The notes below the pieces were generated by a model. It did not search any database, had not been told where the DNA came from, and saw only the letters and a program-made list of their open reading frames with translations. Below are positions 50,197 through 62,375 of a DNA stretch of 64,000 nucleotides, piece by piece. The stretch is from Callipepla californica brunnescens (taxonomy: Eukaryota > Chordata > Aves > Galliformes > Odontophoridae): the NCBI GenBank assembly GCA_023055505.1, contig JALIRH010000035.1, positions 3,776,382 to 3,840,381 on the forward strand, written 5' to 3'. The translations under genes and the position numbers were made by a program. Each line of letters opens with the position of its first letter. Within the stretch, counting starts at the first letter, position 1.

Positions 50197-52769
50197 AGAC
50201 ATACTGCAGTTTCAAGGTGTGGAAATTCATTATTGCACAGAGAGGGAGTTACCCAGCAGCTTGTTTGGTGCAGTTTTGGTGGTTGGCTGCATCTCCCAGC
50301 TTTGGCTCAGCCTTCCTGCTACCAAAGGTGTGCTGCTGCTTGAGGAGAGAAAGATATCACCTCTACTTGGCCCTAAGCAGGCGTGCCAGACTGGTACATC
50401 TCCACCAGAGGGTTGGAAACGCAAACACTGCATAATTTGGTTAAGTGGGAAGAGGAGGGAAACTCATCATAATAGTCCAAAACAAGAAACCCAAAACCAA
50501 CAACCACCTCGAAAACAACAAATAACAGCTGCTTTTTGCAGGAGCAGCAACGGCCAATTTTCCTTCTCATAAAAGAGAGAAATGATGTGTGTCTCTGAGC
50601 CTGCTGCAGCTGCAGAGCACAGCCCAAACCAAGTTTCCGGAACAATATGATAGATTGTATCTGCATAATCAGAAGGCTGCAGGATCCTAAGGGGGCAGAA
50701 CTACTAACAAGTGGGAAAGCTGGGGCTCTGAGTGCTCACCCCATGCAGCACCTCAGCAATTACCTTCATACTTACACAAGTGCACTGCTCATGGTTATAT
50801 TTGGGGCTGAAGATAATGCATTTGTGCACTCTTTTGAGCGGTGGGGACACAAATATTTGAGCAAACCTGAAGGGAACATGCGCTGCTTCTCTCCTCGCTT
50901 CTGTTCCCCGAAATCACTCCACTGTTCCTCGCTACATCTCTATCAATTTGGGCTGAGTGTGCTGAGCTGTGTGAGTCACAGTGCTCGGTTCTCATCTGCA
51001 TCTCCTGCTTGCTTTCTCCTAAAAATCTCCTGTTCCTGGAATTGCATTACTTCTCAGAATCTCAATGGATTTCTTTCTCTCCCTCATCCCTCATGGCGAG
51101 CATTGTATTTTCATGGCTGTGGGCTCAGTGGTAAAATACTGGGAACACACACTCCAAAGAGGAAAAAAATAAAAAAAGGTAAATTCTGGGAAAAGAAAAG
51201 AAAAATGAAATTAAGTGCTTTTTGAGACATGGAGTTGTGAGCATAGAACTAACTGCAGCTGATGTACAGAACCGTGACGTAGGTCTGTGCTTACTCAGAA
51301 TGATCCCGAAAGGTGTCAGTGGGTGGCACAGAACCCAAAAGCAGATTGAAACTTCTGTTTTCAGAGGTGAAGCTCGCTGTCTTAAACTGCTCTCCTGACT
51401 CCTTTCAGAGTGGGGCTGTGATTTGGTACGCAGGCAGATGTGGTGAGAGAGGTAATGCTTCACCAGATGTGAGTGACCTCAGTGTTACTTCAGTGGCCTT
51501 ATTTTTCCCTTACAAATCTTCAGTTTCTAAAACTGCACACGTATGTGACTTTCTCAGCTTTCTGCTCAAATGAAGAACATAAATAGTTGTGTAGCTCATC
51601 TGGTTGCAGATGGAGTGTGCTTCGGGTTAAGTTTCTATAATTGCTGAAGTTGAAAGGCAGAGAAAAAGAGCTCCTAGTGTTTGTTTTGTCTTTAATCATG
51701 CCTTCACAAAGTCAGTTTTGTGGCTCCCTGGGGTTTAGCTGGTAAGTATTGCACATCTAAGAGAGGTGGTGCTGCCTTCCTCCTGCCATCTCTGTTATTT
51801 GTCTGTCCCTTTGCACCAGGCCCAGCTGAAGCTATGAGCACCCTCTGGGCTATGGTGGTAATTATGTTTATTCCTCAGAGATGGCTTTCAGTGGATTGGC
51901 AAACAAGGCAGAGCCTATAAGATCCTACTGTCTTTGGCTCTCTAGCAGGACCAAAATCATGTCTATAGGCTTTGTAAATACAGGTGTCCAAAGAAAATAC
52001 TCTGTTAGTCCTATTGCACTGCAAGGGCACCCTTACTAGAAACTAGAATCCATGTGGGAGACATTGCAAATGTCCCAGAAAAAGGAAGGGCTTCTCTGTG
52101 AGCAAGCAACTGGAGCCTAAACCAGGATCTACTTCTGCAGGAAACTCAGAGTGCTCTGGTCCCCCTGCTCACAGAATGACCTGAGTTTTAATAGGCCTAT
52201 AGATTTAGCTTATTTCTTCATAGAGTGCTCCTTTCACCATGCAAGCAATATAGCTAACATCTATCACATTCTTTGCTTTCCTGTGTCCTGAGAAAGGGGC
52301 ATCTGGGGACTGGAAGCAGTATGAATGTTGCCATGTTTCAGATGGAGAAGGCAATGTCAGAGAAACACACGCTGTGTAGGGCTGTACTGGGAAGGGCTGA
52401 ACGCTCTGATCCCTTCTCTTCCTGAGACAGAGACAATTCTGGAGTGTGTGATTCAGGTTAACTTCATGATTCGGTTGCTTTTGCATCTAAAGGAGGTGGT
52501 ACAGCATGCCCTGCGGGATAAATGCAGATGACCTCATGTCTGGAAGAGCGTGGTGCACCTTCTGAGTATAAAACAATTACACTCCAATACTCTGTTCTTT
52601 TAAAACATGTATTAAAGCAGAGAGATATCTCCTTGAAAACTGCTATCGCCTTCATTACATAGCATCATACTTCGAGGGCAGGCAGAAGGGCTGTGGTGCT
52701 GCACCCTTCCCCCAGCCCTGCAGCACAAGGACAGTCATTGCTCTTCTCTGTCAAAAGCTCTAATTCCTA
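50197..52769. other. anonymous noncoding sequence
   Basis: No gene is supported. A 192-codon open stretch on the plus strand (50647-51225) opens with ATG but ends in a low-complexity Lys-rich tail over an A-rich patch and shows no domain. I treat it as chance. No repeat beyond short A-rich runs at 51160-51210. Confidence 0.5.
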
Positions 52770-52940
52770 ATTTAGGAGGTAATTCTAGTGCAAATGAGTG
52801 CGCCTCGCAGATAGAATTAGAGTCTGTGTGATGATTTGGAAAATACAATCAATTTACTCCAATTGTTTGTACATGTCAGATCTCTCCAATAATGAAGAAT
52901 TTACTCCCCGTGCATGAATACAAACAATGAGCTATTAGCC
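52770..52940. promoter_or_regulatory. AT-rich block resembling a conserved noncoding element
   Basis: Complex sequence contains 'ggaaaatacaatcaatttac', 'tccaattgtttgtacatgtc' and 'caatgagctattagccatgc', with a preserved CpG pair at 52801-52807. It shows SOX-like CAATT/ATTGTT and homeodomain-like words close together. Texture-based inference only. Confidence 0.28.
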
Positions 52941-53635
52941 ATGCGAGATGAGAGAGTCTGTCAGAAGCAAAAACCCCAAGATGTGATGTGCTACATCTGA
53001 GCACCAGAGAGGATGTGCCCAGGTCTGTGCCATGGGTTTGGGTGCAGCAGAGGCTGCAAGCACTGCAGCTTCAGGGCGTGATGAGGGGATTTCCTCCTGC
53101 CTAGGGGATGGAAACCTTCTCCTCTGTCCCGAAGGAGGTGGGAGGGAGGGAAAGGGAAAGCTCTCGATCATTCTGCCATAAATAGGGAAGAGAATCTGGT
53201 GGATTTGGAGCTGCAATGCACCTGAAATGGGGTTTATATTGGACCCTATTGCTAAGCCAGCCTGTATCAGGTCACTCTCCCACCACTGCCAGTGAGCTCT
53301 GCTCCCTACTCGTGGCTGCTACAGCCCTTTACAGCACTTCTTTGCAGCTCCTGTGTTCCCCAAGGGCTTTCAGAGCCTCTGGGGCTCCTAAAGGATGCTA
53401 CAGTGCAACATCTTCTCAAGTTCTGGCTGGGACTTTGCTGATGTGACCACTACTAATAGTGTAACTGGTTTCTCAGTTGCAGTAACACATTTCTTAATAT
53501 TTTCCCTATCTGGATATTCAGCTGCATCGGAATGCTGTGGATTATTTGCCTATACAGTGATTTACATCAGGACTAAGTGGATCTCACGCTTCTACCTATT
53601 TTAAAGCTCTCACAGGCTGTTCCTTTGTTCCACAT
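52941..53635. other. anonymous noncoding sequence
   Basis: No gene is supported. The frame at 53216 begins with a hydrophobic, signal-peptide-like run, but it overlaps another hydrophobic frame in a pyrimidine-rich stretch. That suggests composition rather than coding. Confidence 0.45.
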
Positions 53636-53880
53636 CCATCCAGGACTCATTAGAGGGTTAATGGAGAGTGACTGTTGGTCTAATCATTAATTTCTGATCG
53701 TTTCATGGTCTGCTCTAAACCGCTTTTTAGGAAGCAAACAGTATGCATATTTCATGAAATTAATTCCAATGTCTGTTTAATTGCGAGCGCTCTCCGTGAG
53801 GCTACAAGATGCTTACAGCTCCTTTCGATTCATTTGAGCTCACAGACAAGGAAGATGAGAAACTGATAATGAATTGCTGC
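53636..53880. promoter_or_regulatory. AT-rich block resembling a conserved noncoding element
   Basis: Contains 'aatcattaatttctgatcg', 'agtatgcatatttcatgaaa', 'ttaattccaatgtctgttta' and a CpG-bearing 'attgcgagcgctctccgtga'. The mix of AT-rich homeodomain-like words with retained CpG is unusual for neutral DNA in this window and suggests constraint. Unproven. Confidence 0.3.
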
Positions 53881-56338
53881 ACCCTGAGCCTCCTTCAGAC
53901 CCTTCCCCGTAGTTTCTGCACCTCCAGAGCTAGCAAGAAAAATAGGTCATGGAGAAACTAGCGTTGTGTTGAGATGTGTATTTCTGGCAAATAGAAAGCA
54001 ACCACGGGGAAAGGTTGGTACTATAGTCCCTATAGGAAAGGGTGACAGCTTCAGCAGGGCTGATGCTGGCTGCAGGGGGCAGAGGTTGGGATGCAGAACT
54101 CACCTCCGTGCTGCATCCAGGTGGGAGTTCCTTGTGGCTGTACGTTACTTAGGCCTACAGATGTTTCAGCATATGTATCCCATCGCTGGGGCCAGCTCTA
54201 ATGCTGTGGGAAATGTATGAGACAGTAAAACCTACATTATCTGGGATTTAGGATGTTTGCTTTGCAGAAGGGGGGGATTAGAGAATAGAAAGCCTGAAAT
54301 GACCATCTGTCTGCTGAAAAAGTATCCTGTGAATTACAATTTCCTTGGTCGTTTTCCCTCGTTTCCTTGACTTTGTTTGATAACTTCCATCAGAGGTGAT
54401 GTTCTTGTGCCCCAAACAGTAACACAGTTCACACCGAAGTTTTCTTCTCCTTATGTCCTTTACCACGGAGCTGCAAGATATCTGTAGGAAGCATTTCCTA
54501 ATCTGTTGCTCTCAGAGTTTTCTACTTTTTGCAGCTCTCTGTGCTTCCAGCACCTTCTCTCTAAAGAGTGACAGCTGTGAGCATGCACCTCATTTCTGTA
54601 TTGCTTCTACATCTAGCGTGGAAATGCAATTGCCTCTGGGTGGAATGACTCATGCTGTTGAACCTATCACTGCACAATAGTTTAGGTCAGGAAGTAAGTA
54701 GTAATACTGTGTGCTTATATAGTAGTGTTGTCGATTTTTGCAATGTGATTGTGGATCTAATGGTATTTGATGTTTCTCTGTACAGCCTCTCTTCCTGAAA
54801 ACACAGGAAGCTTGAGCTTCTGTTTTCCAATAAGTTTCCAGGCCTTGTGGCTGCAGAGAAGGAATGTGAAAATATGTGAAATGCAGCCTACAGATTCACA
54901 ATCCAGGACATCTTGGGGATCAGGAGCTTTTTTTGCTTCCTGTCTGTTTTCCTCCTGTCCTCCCTTCTTTCTTCCCCCTTATATGCACAAACCAGCACCC
55001 CCACTTATCATCTCCTTGTTTACAGCAAGGTGAGTCGTATTTACAGTGCTGGGGAATTTGTCAGGAGATGCATTCTGCTCGTCATCTGTTTCTTCCCCAT
55101 TTCAGAAAGCAATTAGCAGGCGGAGCATGTGAATAACAAAATGTGCTGGAAGGGGCTGCTCACCCAACTGTGCCGAACAAAACGGCTGCTGTCAGTTCCT
55201 GCAAGCTGACAGCTCTGACATCAGAGTACAACCCAGGTCCTGTAAGCAGAAACTGGCAAGTAGGCAGGAAAGAGAAGAAAGAGGTCCACAAGAACAGCGA
55301 GTGGACATTAGGGAGTTTGGAAGTTCACTCTGGGGCAAATAATGGCAAGTAGGAACACCGAGCGTAAAGCTTGGTCCTTCCTCTTTCCATGTAAGCTGAA
55401 GAGTTGGAAAGTACTGTATATATAACTTATTTTGTACTGACTTGTGCTGCTTCTGATGCAGTCTGAGCTGGGATAGTGCATGAGGCTGTGGCCTTTCAGC
55501 TACGTGAGAGCTGAAAGATGCAGCACAACAGGGTCCTGTTTCATGGGCACTTAGAGAAATCACCTACAGTCATCAGTTCTTCCTGTCCTGTCTGTCCATT
55601 TCTCAGCTGCTGGTGAAGAATGTTCACGTGGATCACAAATAATCAGGACAATTCTTAATTCACCTGAGCTGACACAGCACTAATATGCCCCATAGAACAA
55701 CTCTGGTCCTTGCAAGCTGGCTTCTTCCAGTTTGTACACTGGGTTTGGGAAATTCACTGCTTTATTAATCTGCATTTAGGGCAAGGCCTAGAAGCCCTTC
55801 ATTTTAGGTAGAACTGTCGACTTGGAAGAGAGGATTGTGAGTGCTGGGAGAACTGAAGGTGCCTGAGTTGGTTCTGTAGCAGTTCATTGCCATAGGAAGG
55901 ACACAGAAGTGGACCTTTGTATCGAGATCTGATTTGACCACCCAGCAGCAGCTGCACAAAGGGGCTTCGAGACTCAGGAACAAAGTGGTTATTTAGGAGG
56001 GAGATGCTTGTTGTTTTTAGAATCCTGTGTTCCTTTGGAAGGATGTGCTCAGCTCCTTGGCACGGGGTGCTGCTGGGTGGGAATGTCACGCACAGCCCAC
56101 ACATCACTGACACAGCCACAGAAGCACCCATGGGCTGGGCACAGCCCGCTGCTGAGCCTGGAGCTCTGCTCCTGCAGGTGGAGGGGAGCACACGACTGCA
56201 TTCCTGCACTAGGTCCAAGTGCTGAGCCTTCTCCTGGCTTGCTTTTGTCTGCTTTTAGATGGGAGACAAGGGAGGAAAGGGGGAAGGAGAGTGAATAACG
56301 AGTAGATGTTAAATTTCTGTTTATGAAAGGCTTTTTGA
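53881..56338. other. anonymous noncoding sequence
   Basis: No gene is supported. CAAGgtgagt at 55027-55036 looks like a splice donor after a pyrimidine-rich stretch, but no reading frame or acceptor confirms it. No recognisable repeat. Confidence 0.45.
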
Positions 56339-57180
56339 TGGCAGTCATTTAAAAAGCACTCAATAAAATACACTCCCTCAGAAAAGCCAGTTCAATTCTG
56401 TACCATACAAGGATTTGCAGTATCCAAGACAGATGAGATCTCTCCCATGCTTTCACAAGAAACAATTTATTTACAGGGTGAAGCTGTCAGGCCTGCACGA
56501 ACACTGCCAAATCTGGCAGCTCTGCAGAATAAGCTTTTGTTTGGTTTATCTTCCTTGCTTCTTCCTTCAGCCAAAGCTTTGTTCGAAGAAGGTCAAGGGA
56601 CGGCCCTGTCCTCGCCTGCCAGCTCATCCAGACCGATGCTGCGAGTGGTTGGCAGCGTGTGGAACGGCTCTGAGCAGAAATCACTGCTGCGAAGGAGTCC
56701 TTTGAAAGGGAAATCTTGTTTGGAAGGGAGCAGAGGTTGTGGTGTAGGGAGATGAGGAGCACGTTTGATGCAGCAGGTGGTGGAGCATTCCGTATCCTTG
56801 GGGTGAAGATGCACATCCTCTGTGGCCTCAGAATCTTGCTCTGCCACAGCGATTCCTCTCCATTCTTGCACTGATTCCAGAGGGCTGGGAGCATTCCTAG
56901 CACTGGGGGCTTTATCAGCTGCGCTGCAGGCTTCTTTCTTCATCCCTGCCAAAGGGTTTGCAGCCCGTGGCCTCTGCTGCGCAAAGGCAAAACGTTTTGC
57001 TGCCAAGAAGATGGTGTAACTGAGATTTAAGGTCTGTCTGTATGCAAAACCCTGCCGTGTTTGAAATGGAAGTAGAAACGCAGTCATCCTCAATCTGTGT
57101 TGGTGGTTTTTTTTGTGTGTGTGTGATTCACAAGGGAACTTCTGGGCCTTGAAAGGAAAATTCATGTCCAGTGCCAATAG
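56339..57180. other. CpG-richer patch open on both strands, possible exon
   Basis: On the plus strand one frame is open for 139 codons (56339-56755, stop TGA), with an ATG at 56447. It contains two acceptor-like sites: a TTTATTTACAG ending at 56476 and a long pyrimidine tract ending in TTCAG at 56571. On the minus strand another frame is open for 194 codons (57177 down to 56593), opening with TTG and with ATG codons just inside. CpG words cluster at 56580-56700. Both conceptual proteins have balanced composition without low complexity, but I recognise neither. At most one can be coding, and a chance run in CpG-richer DNA is equally likely. Confidence 0.2.
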
Positions 57181-57700
57181 ATAAGGTTGCAGTGCTCAGT
57201 GTTGCATTAGCGGCATTTTAATTGCAGGATTGATGTCAAAGCATTGAGTGAATGCACATTCATACCCCATCAGCTTTATCAATGACAATGTTGTTGCTGT
57301 TTAAACGTGCAAGGAAGCAGGCTCCGTCTTGCACTGAATCATTTGGAGGCAACAGCTGAGCTGGAAATAGGGCCCCAGTGCCTCAGCTCTGTATTCCCAG
57401 CACTGGAGGTGAAACAAAGCCACTTCCAACCTTCTGCTACTGGTACCCAGGGTGCACATCTCCTTTTTGAGGCAGTGGGAGCAGAGATATGGGCAGAGAG
57501 CTGTCTGGGGCTGGAGAAAGTCCTCGTGTTGCTCATCCCAGTGCTGTGGGGCTCCCTGCTCTTAACCCCAAGCTGCTTTTGTGTCCTCCAACTCCATTGC
57601 AAAGCAGCACGCTCTGCTCCTGTACTGGCAGCAGTGGCTTGTTGTTTAAAAGCAGTTTCACCTTTGTCACCAAAGCTGTGAGTACGGCTGGGCCCAGCGA
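57181..57700. other. anonymous noncoding sequence
   Basis: No gene is supported. A frame of 124 codons on the plus strand (57307-57681) and an overlapping antisense frame lack recognisable features. Confidence 0.45.
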
Positions 57701-58100
57701 GGAAGTGTAATTAAAGTTTGCTCAGACAAAGGCGTTTGGTGACGAGACGCAGTGTTGCTGAATCCACAAGGGGCACAATTAACTGATAAGAGTAAACTAA
57801 TTGTTATTCATATTAAATTAGGGCACAGGTGATTTGGAAAATCTATAGACACTCCCATATGCTTTGCAATTTTGCATTGCAGATTATGGTTTTATAAGGC
57901 CCTTCTGGGATTCGGATTATAGAGGCAAAGCGTGGAGCTGTATCTAAACTGAACCTACTGTTTCCTGATTAACTACATGATAAAAACATAAATGTGCACA
58001 TCAGAGAATTTATCACTGTGTTTGCATATTAATTTTTTCTTCCCCCAGAAATGAACACAACTGGTTTTTTTATAGCAATTGCACTTCGTGACAACTGAAT
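57701..58100. promoter_or_regulatory. AT-rich block with SOX/POU-like site, candidate regulatory element
   Basis: This is the strongest regulatory-looking block. It contains 'attgttattcatat' at 57800-57813, resembling a SOX-POU composite site (ATTGTTATGCAAAT type) with the SOX half intact. It also has 'gctttgcaattttgcattgc' at 57861-57880, a near-palindromic octamer-like word, and several TAAT/ATTA cores. Retained CpG lies at 57730-57750. Function is inferred from motifs and texture. Confidence 0.33.
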
Positions 58101-60723
58101 GAACCCAGAGCCAGCGACAGGATTTGAATGTTGTCACAGAGATGGAGATGGCGAACAGAGAGTGGGCACGTGGCAGGGACGTGCGTGGGAGATGTTTGCT
58201 GCTCATGCTTTTGTGCTGTGCTCCCATGCTCTGCATTTAGGGGTAAGAAACAGCAGGACCATGCTGCTGTGGGGCTGCATATGGATGTACGCTCTCCATA
58301 GGGTACTCATACATAGGTACTAACAGGCTCTGTTGGTTTTAAAGAGCTCTGAAATGAATACTTCTAAATAGGTGTTGCAGAAATGCTAAGCCACAGCCTG
58401 AAACAGTGACGGAGCACCTGGTGGGAAGGCAGGGCCAGCCCAGGGGACCTCAGGTGCATGTTGTGCACCTGAGTGACTAGAAGGAGGAGCCAGTCTCCAC
58501 TCCTCCGCAGACTTCATTTAAGGGCTGGCAATGGAGACAAGGTCATTTTGCTGGAGATCCCCCCCTTCCTGGGGCCTTCTGAAGGTTTGTGTGTCTATGT
58601 TTTGTGCCTTTGTTATCGTGTCTAAGGCTGCTGCACTGGGGCTTGTTCTCATTTCTTGTGGCCTGAGATTGTACTACGCCACTGTTATTGCTGTGCTTTC
58701 CACCACGTTGTAGCATTATAAGAGGATGTGGAAAAATTGCTTGTGTGATTTTTGGGATGTGTGGGATATTGTCACATTATGATTATTTATGCACCTCAAT
58801 GTCTTGCTTTATCAGTTCATTATGTTGCAATCCCAGAGTGTCCCAAGCTGCTCCTGAAGGAAATCTTCTCCTAACGAAATCCCAACTTGCCTGGCAAATC
58901 AGTAGTAGAAAATAGGAGGACAAGAGTGCAGGGAAGGGGGCAGAGCTTGTTTCAACAACACAGCTCTAGTGTTCTGCAGGCCATTTGCTTGCACTTGCTT
59001 GTGAGTCTCCTGCCACCTAAAAACACAAAGGGCCTTTGATGTGTCACCTGAATTTCCCACTTGGGTTTATCTCCCTTATCATACCAAGATAACCAGTGGG
59101 AATCCCAGCCCTGTGTTCATTTGCTTGCTTGCTTTCTCTCCTGTCTGTGGTCTTCAGCTGTGCTACCCATAGCATAGCCAAGTCCCTGGCCTGTGCAATC
59201 CACTGCGGAGTGCTGGGTGGAGGTTTGGGAGGAAGAACTTAATTACAGAGCAGCGCGGGGAGAGCTGGATCATTGCTTCTGTTTGTTTGCTAAGAGGGTG
59301 CTTCCTGATGAATTGAAATCCCTCTGAGGACAGTTTGGGTGGATGTGATTGAGTGCTGTCTGGGGTGCTGTTGGTCTCTAAACAATCTCTGCCTTGGATT
59401 CTGGCCAAGGCAACGATCAGAGAAAGGCTGCAGCTGGACAAGGAACCCAGGGGTTATTGAATCACTCCTGCCAACTCCCAGCAACGCGATAAACCATTTC
59501 CTGTTTGGTGCTCCCCAGAGTCGGGTTTACCTTCGATGGTCTTTAGGCTGTGAAGTTTCTTCCAAGCTGTCAAGAAGCAGTGCTGCTGGTTGGGAGCTCG
59601 GTGCAGTGGTGCCTCTCTTCCCCCAGGCTCCAAGGTGATGCCTGGCTCTCGTTTGGGGTCGTGCTTCAGGCTGAGGTTTCTTTACAGGAGGCAATCCCAG
59701 TGGTGAAGTGCTAGGCTCAGCCTGAGCTTGTTTGAGGATTTGAAGGGGAGAGCACCACCTGCTGATATGTCACTGAGGCTTTTCTCTCCATCTCCCCCAC
59801 GTTACCTCCAACCTGCTCAAAACTGCGGGTCTCCTGTATCTGTGAAGCATCCCAAGGGCACTCTGCTTCAACGGTTGGGATGTGCACATGTCCTCTGTGC
59901 ATGCACAGAAACTCAGCAAGGTGAAAGAGTTCCTGACAGATGACATTGCCAGGGAGGAAAGCATCTCCTTGTCTTATCACAAAGGCAGAGATAGGACACA
60001 GGATGCCCTGTGACCCTATTATGCTCAAGGAGGCATTTTTCTCCAATAGTCCTTTCACTCATATCAGGTTGTCCACCTTCCAAAGCCCTCTACAGGTGCC
60101 TGATCCTTTGTGTCTACAGACTGCGAGCTGGTGCCCAGCCTGCACCTCCAGCAGCTCACCCTGTGCTGCAGAAGTCATGCTCAATGATGAGGAAACATCT
60201 CCAACAGGTTGTGTAGGTGTGAAACAGACTTCTTGGGTGAAAAGTACAAAGAATTTGGATGGGATGGTAGCTTTTATTGCTGTTTGTTGTATATTTACTA
60301 GAAGGAAAAAGAAGCCTTGGCTCTAGAGCAGATCTGTCACAGAATTATCTGTTGGTTTCCCCCCACTGATGCCCAACAGAGTAAGAGGTTGAAATCACTC
60401 CTTGTAGAGCAGCTAAGACATGAGCAGTCACATCATGTGTTGGAAATAGTCTGTACAATAGCAGAATGTGTGGCTCCACTCCGTAAGAAGATTATTCTCT
60501 GGTTGAAAACCCATTGGCCTTTTCCTGGCCCCTGGAGAGTAACTGGGGTAGCAGGAGCTTGCTGGTAGAACAAAGATCTGTTCCAGAGTCTGAATAGAAC
60601 AGGCAGGTTCCTAAAGGGGACACCATTAATAGGTTAAGGGATGCACTGCATGGAGAGCTAACATGAGTGATAAATTGGAGTTGTGGGTGTGAGCAGCTAC
60701 TGCTCAGCCTTGAAGTGGGACTT
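58101..60723. other. anonymous noncoding sequence
   Basis: No gene is supported. It includes the inverted repeat at 58449-58473. Frames of up to 128 codons occur without recognisable content. CTTG units repeat briefly near 59120-59135. Confidence 0.45.
58449..58473. repeat. perfect 10-bp inverted repeat with paired E-boxes
   Basis: CTCAGGTGCA, a 5-base spacer, then TGCACCTGAG form a perfect inverted repeat. Each arm carries a CAGGTG/CACCTG E-box, the core bound by ZEB and Snail type zinc-finger or E-protein bHLH factors. Chance occurrence in 64 kb is possible but uncommon. Confidence 0.7.
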
Positions 60724-62309
60724 TCAAATGAGGCCCTCCCTTCCTAGCATCTTTGGACAGGGCTGGCCCATCTCTTTCCTCATTCCTAGGTGACCATTTC
60801 TCAGCCCCTGGGTTGCTCTGCTGTAAAGCTGCATCCCGCGTGCCAGGTGCTGATCATGTGCTGAGCCATACTCTGCTATTTGCTGAGCATTTGCCCTCGT
60901 GCTCTTCCCTTTGCCCTGTGCTGCCTTGGCTAATGAGGTTATTGTGCAGCCGAAGAGAGGCATCCACTCGTGTTTGTGCCTGCCTGCAGCTCTGAGCAGA
61001 GATGCTCCTGACAGTGCCAGATGGCGAGCAGGGAAAGGGACTGCAGCTCTGCCCCCTCTCAGAAAAACAGCCTGGTGGGAGCACGCCTGCCTCAGCACTG
61101 GGTTTTTGGGCTCTGTAGGGAAGATAGGGCACTGTGGGGCAGGCAGAGTATGCCAGGCTGCAGCACCAAGTCTTTGTTGTGCCTCCGATCCTATGGTAAT
61201 AAACCTTACATAAACCTAGCCAGAAGCATGGCATTAATATTTAAAAAATGACATTTAAGGTATTGAATGTATGCTGCGTTCTCCAGAAGAATATAAGTGT
61301 GTGTGCATGCATGCGTGTGCACACTTGGGGCTTTGTTTTGCTTTTATATTGGATTGCTGTGTGTATGTGTTTTACTCAGGGTATTTGTACTATAATAAGA
61401 AGGAAGGGGGAGGGAGCAGGAAAATATTGCTCTGTTTATATGTGCTGCTGTTAGCAGTGGAGCTGCATGGTTTAGATTCACCCTCTCTGAAGCACTCTGA
61501 TTTCCTGCCTTCCAACCCCACCTCAAGACCCCAAGGGAGGATTGTTGAGCCTCTTCTCCAGCCCTCCCCTGGAATCTGGCTCTGGTAACGTGGCTTGCTC
61601 TATACCCAGCATGCAAACAAGTTGGTATGCTGAAGTTCAAAGGGATAACTTTGGAAAATGTCACAGGAGCTGCTCTGAACTGTTGTTCTGCTGCTCTGAT
61701 CATGAAAAGGAGCTCTGAGTTCTGTAATTCACAGGCCGGGGGCAGGGGAGGGACACGGCAATGTCTCTGTATCTGTCTGTCCCTCCTGGGCTTCTTAGAC
61801 ACTCTTTCTGGTTCCTTTCACCTTTGTGAGTCTTTGGAGACACTGATGCAGAGCTGAACCTGAAATGCTACTGCTCACTCATGATTTTTATAAATCTCGG
61901 GTGTAGTACATCTCTTTCCTCCCTGAGTTTTTATGTGGTTAGGTTTTGTGATAGGAGTGCTTTTATGTCACTTCTCCCTGTCTCTCCCAGTCCCGAAACA
62001 GTCAGTGGCAATGCCCTTTCCTGTCTCTTGATATAGGCCTCCAGGGACAGCTCCTGCCCATCCATCTCCTGCGTGCCACACCAGCAGCAAGCTGGGGACA
62101 GGCTGGAAAAGCACCGGGTCTGAATCTGCCCTTTGATATAAGTGGACATTATGCATTTTTAATAGACATAATGCTCAGTGAAACCCTTAGTACTAGCTGA
62201 ATTGGCACAAAATTCCCAGGCAAATAGTCTTTGGAGCTGATGTCTCCCCAGGTACCTTGCAGAAAATGAGCCCAAGGACACAAAAACGCGGCGTTCTCTG
62301 ATTTCAGGA
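60724..62309. other. anonymous noncoding sequence with Z-DNA-prone tract
   Basis: No gene is supported. The 28-base alternating purine-pyrimidine run at 61297-61324 is the main feature. Frames of up to 152 codons on the minus strand (61344-61802) are unrecognised and overlap other frames. Confidence 0.45.
61297..61324. repeat. perfect 28-bp alternating purine-pyrimidine tract
   Basis: GT units, then GCATGCATGC, then GTGTGCACAC make an unbroken alternation of purine and pyrimidine over 28 bases, rich in GT and GC steps. Such tracts flip readily to left-handed Z-DNA under negative supercoiling. Confidence 0.85.
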
Positions 62310-62375
62310 GCTGGCTCATTTTACAGAGGATGTGGCTGAGCTGAGGGCATGTGGTGATGTGGTCCCTCTCTCCAG
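62310..62375 (-). repeat. possible MIR SINE fragment
   Basis: 'ctcattttacagagga' followed by 'tgtggctgagctgaggg' resembles the reverse MIR core (ctcattttacagatgag then gaaactgaggc), but the remainder has decayed. Confidence 0.35.

Noticed and set aside
50647..51225. 192-codon open frame
   Set aside because: No domain, ends in a Lys-rich tail from an A-rich patch, and length is within chance for six frames of 64 kb.
52330..52370. MIR-like TTTCAGATGGAGAAGG
   Set aside because: Match is short and the following segment does not align.
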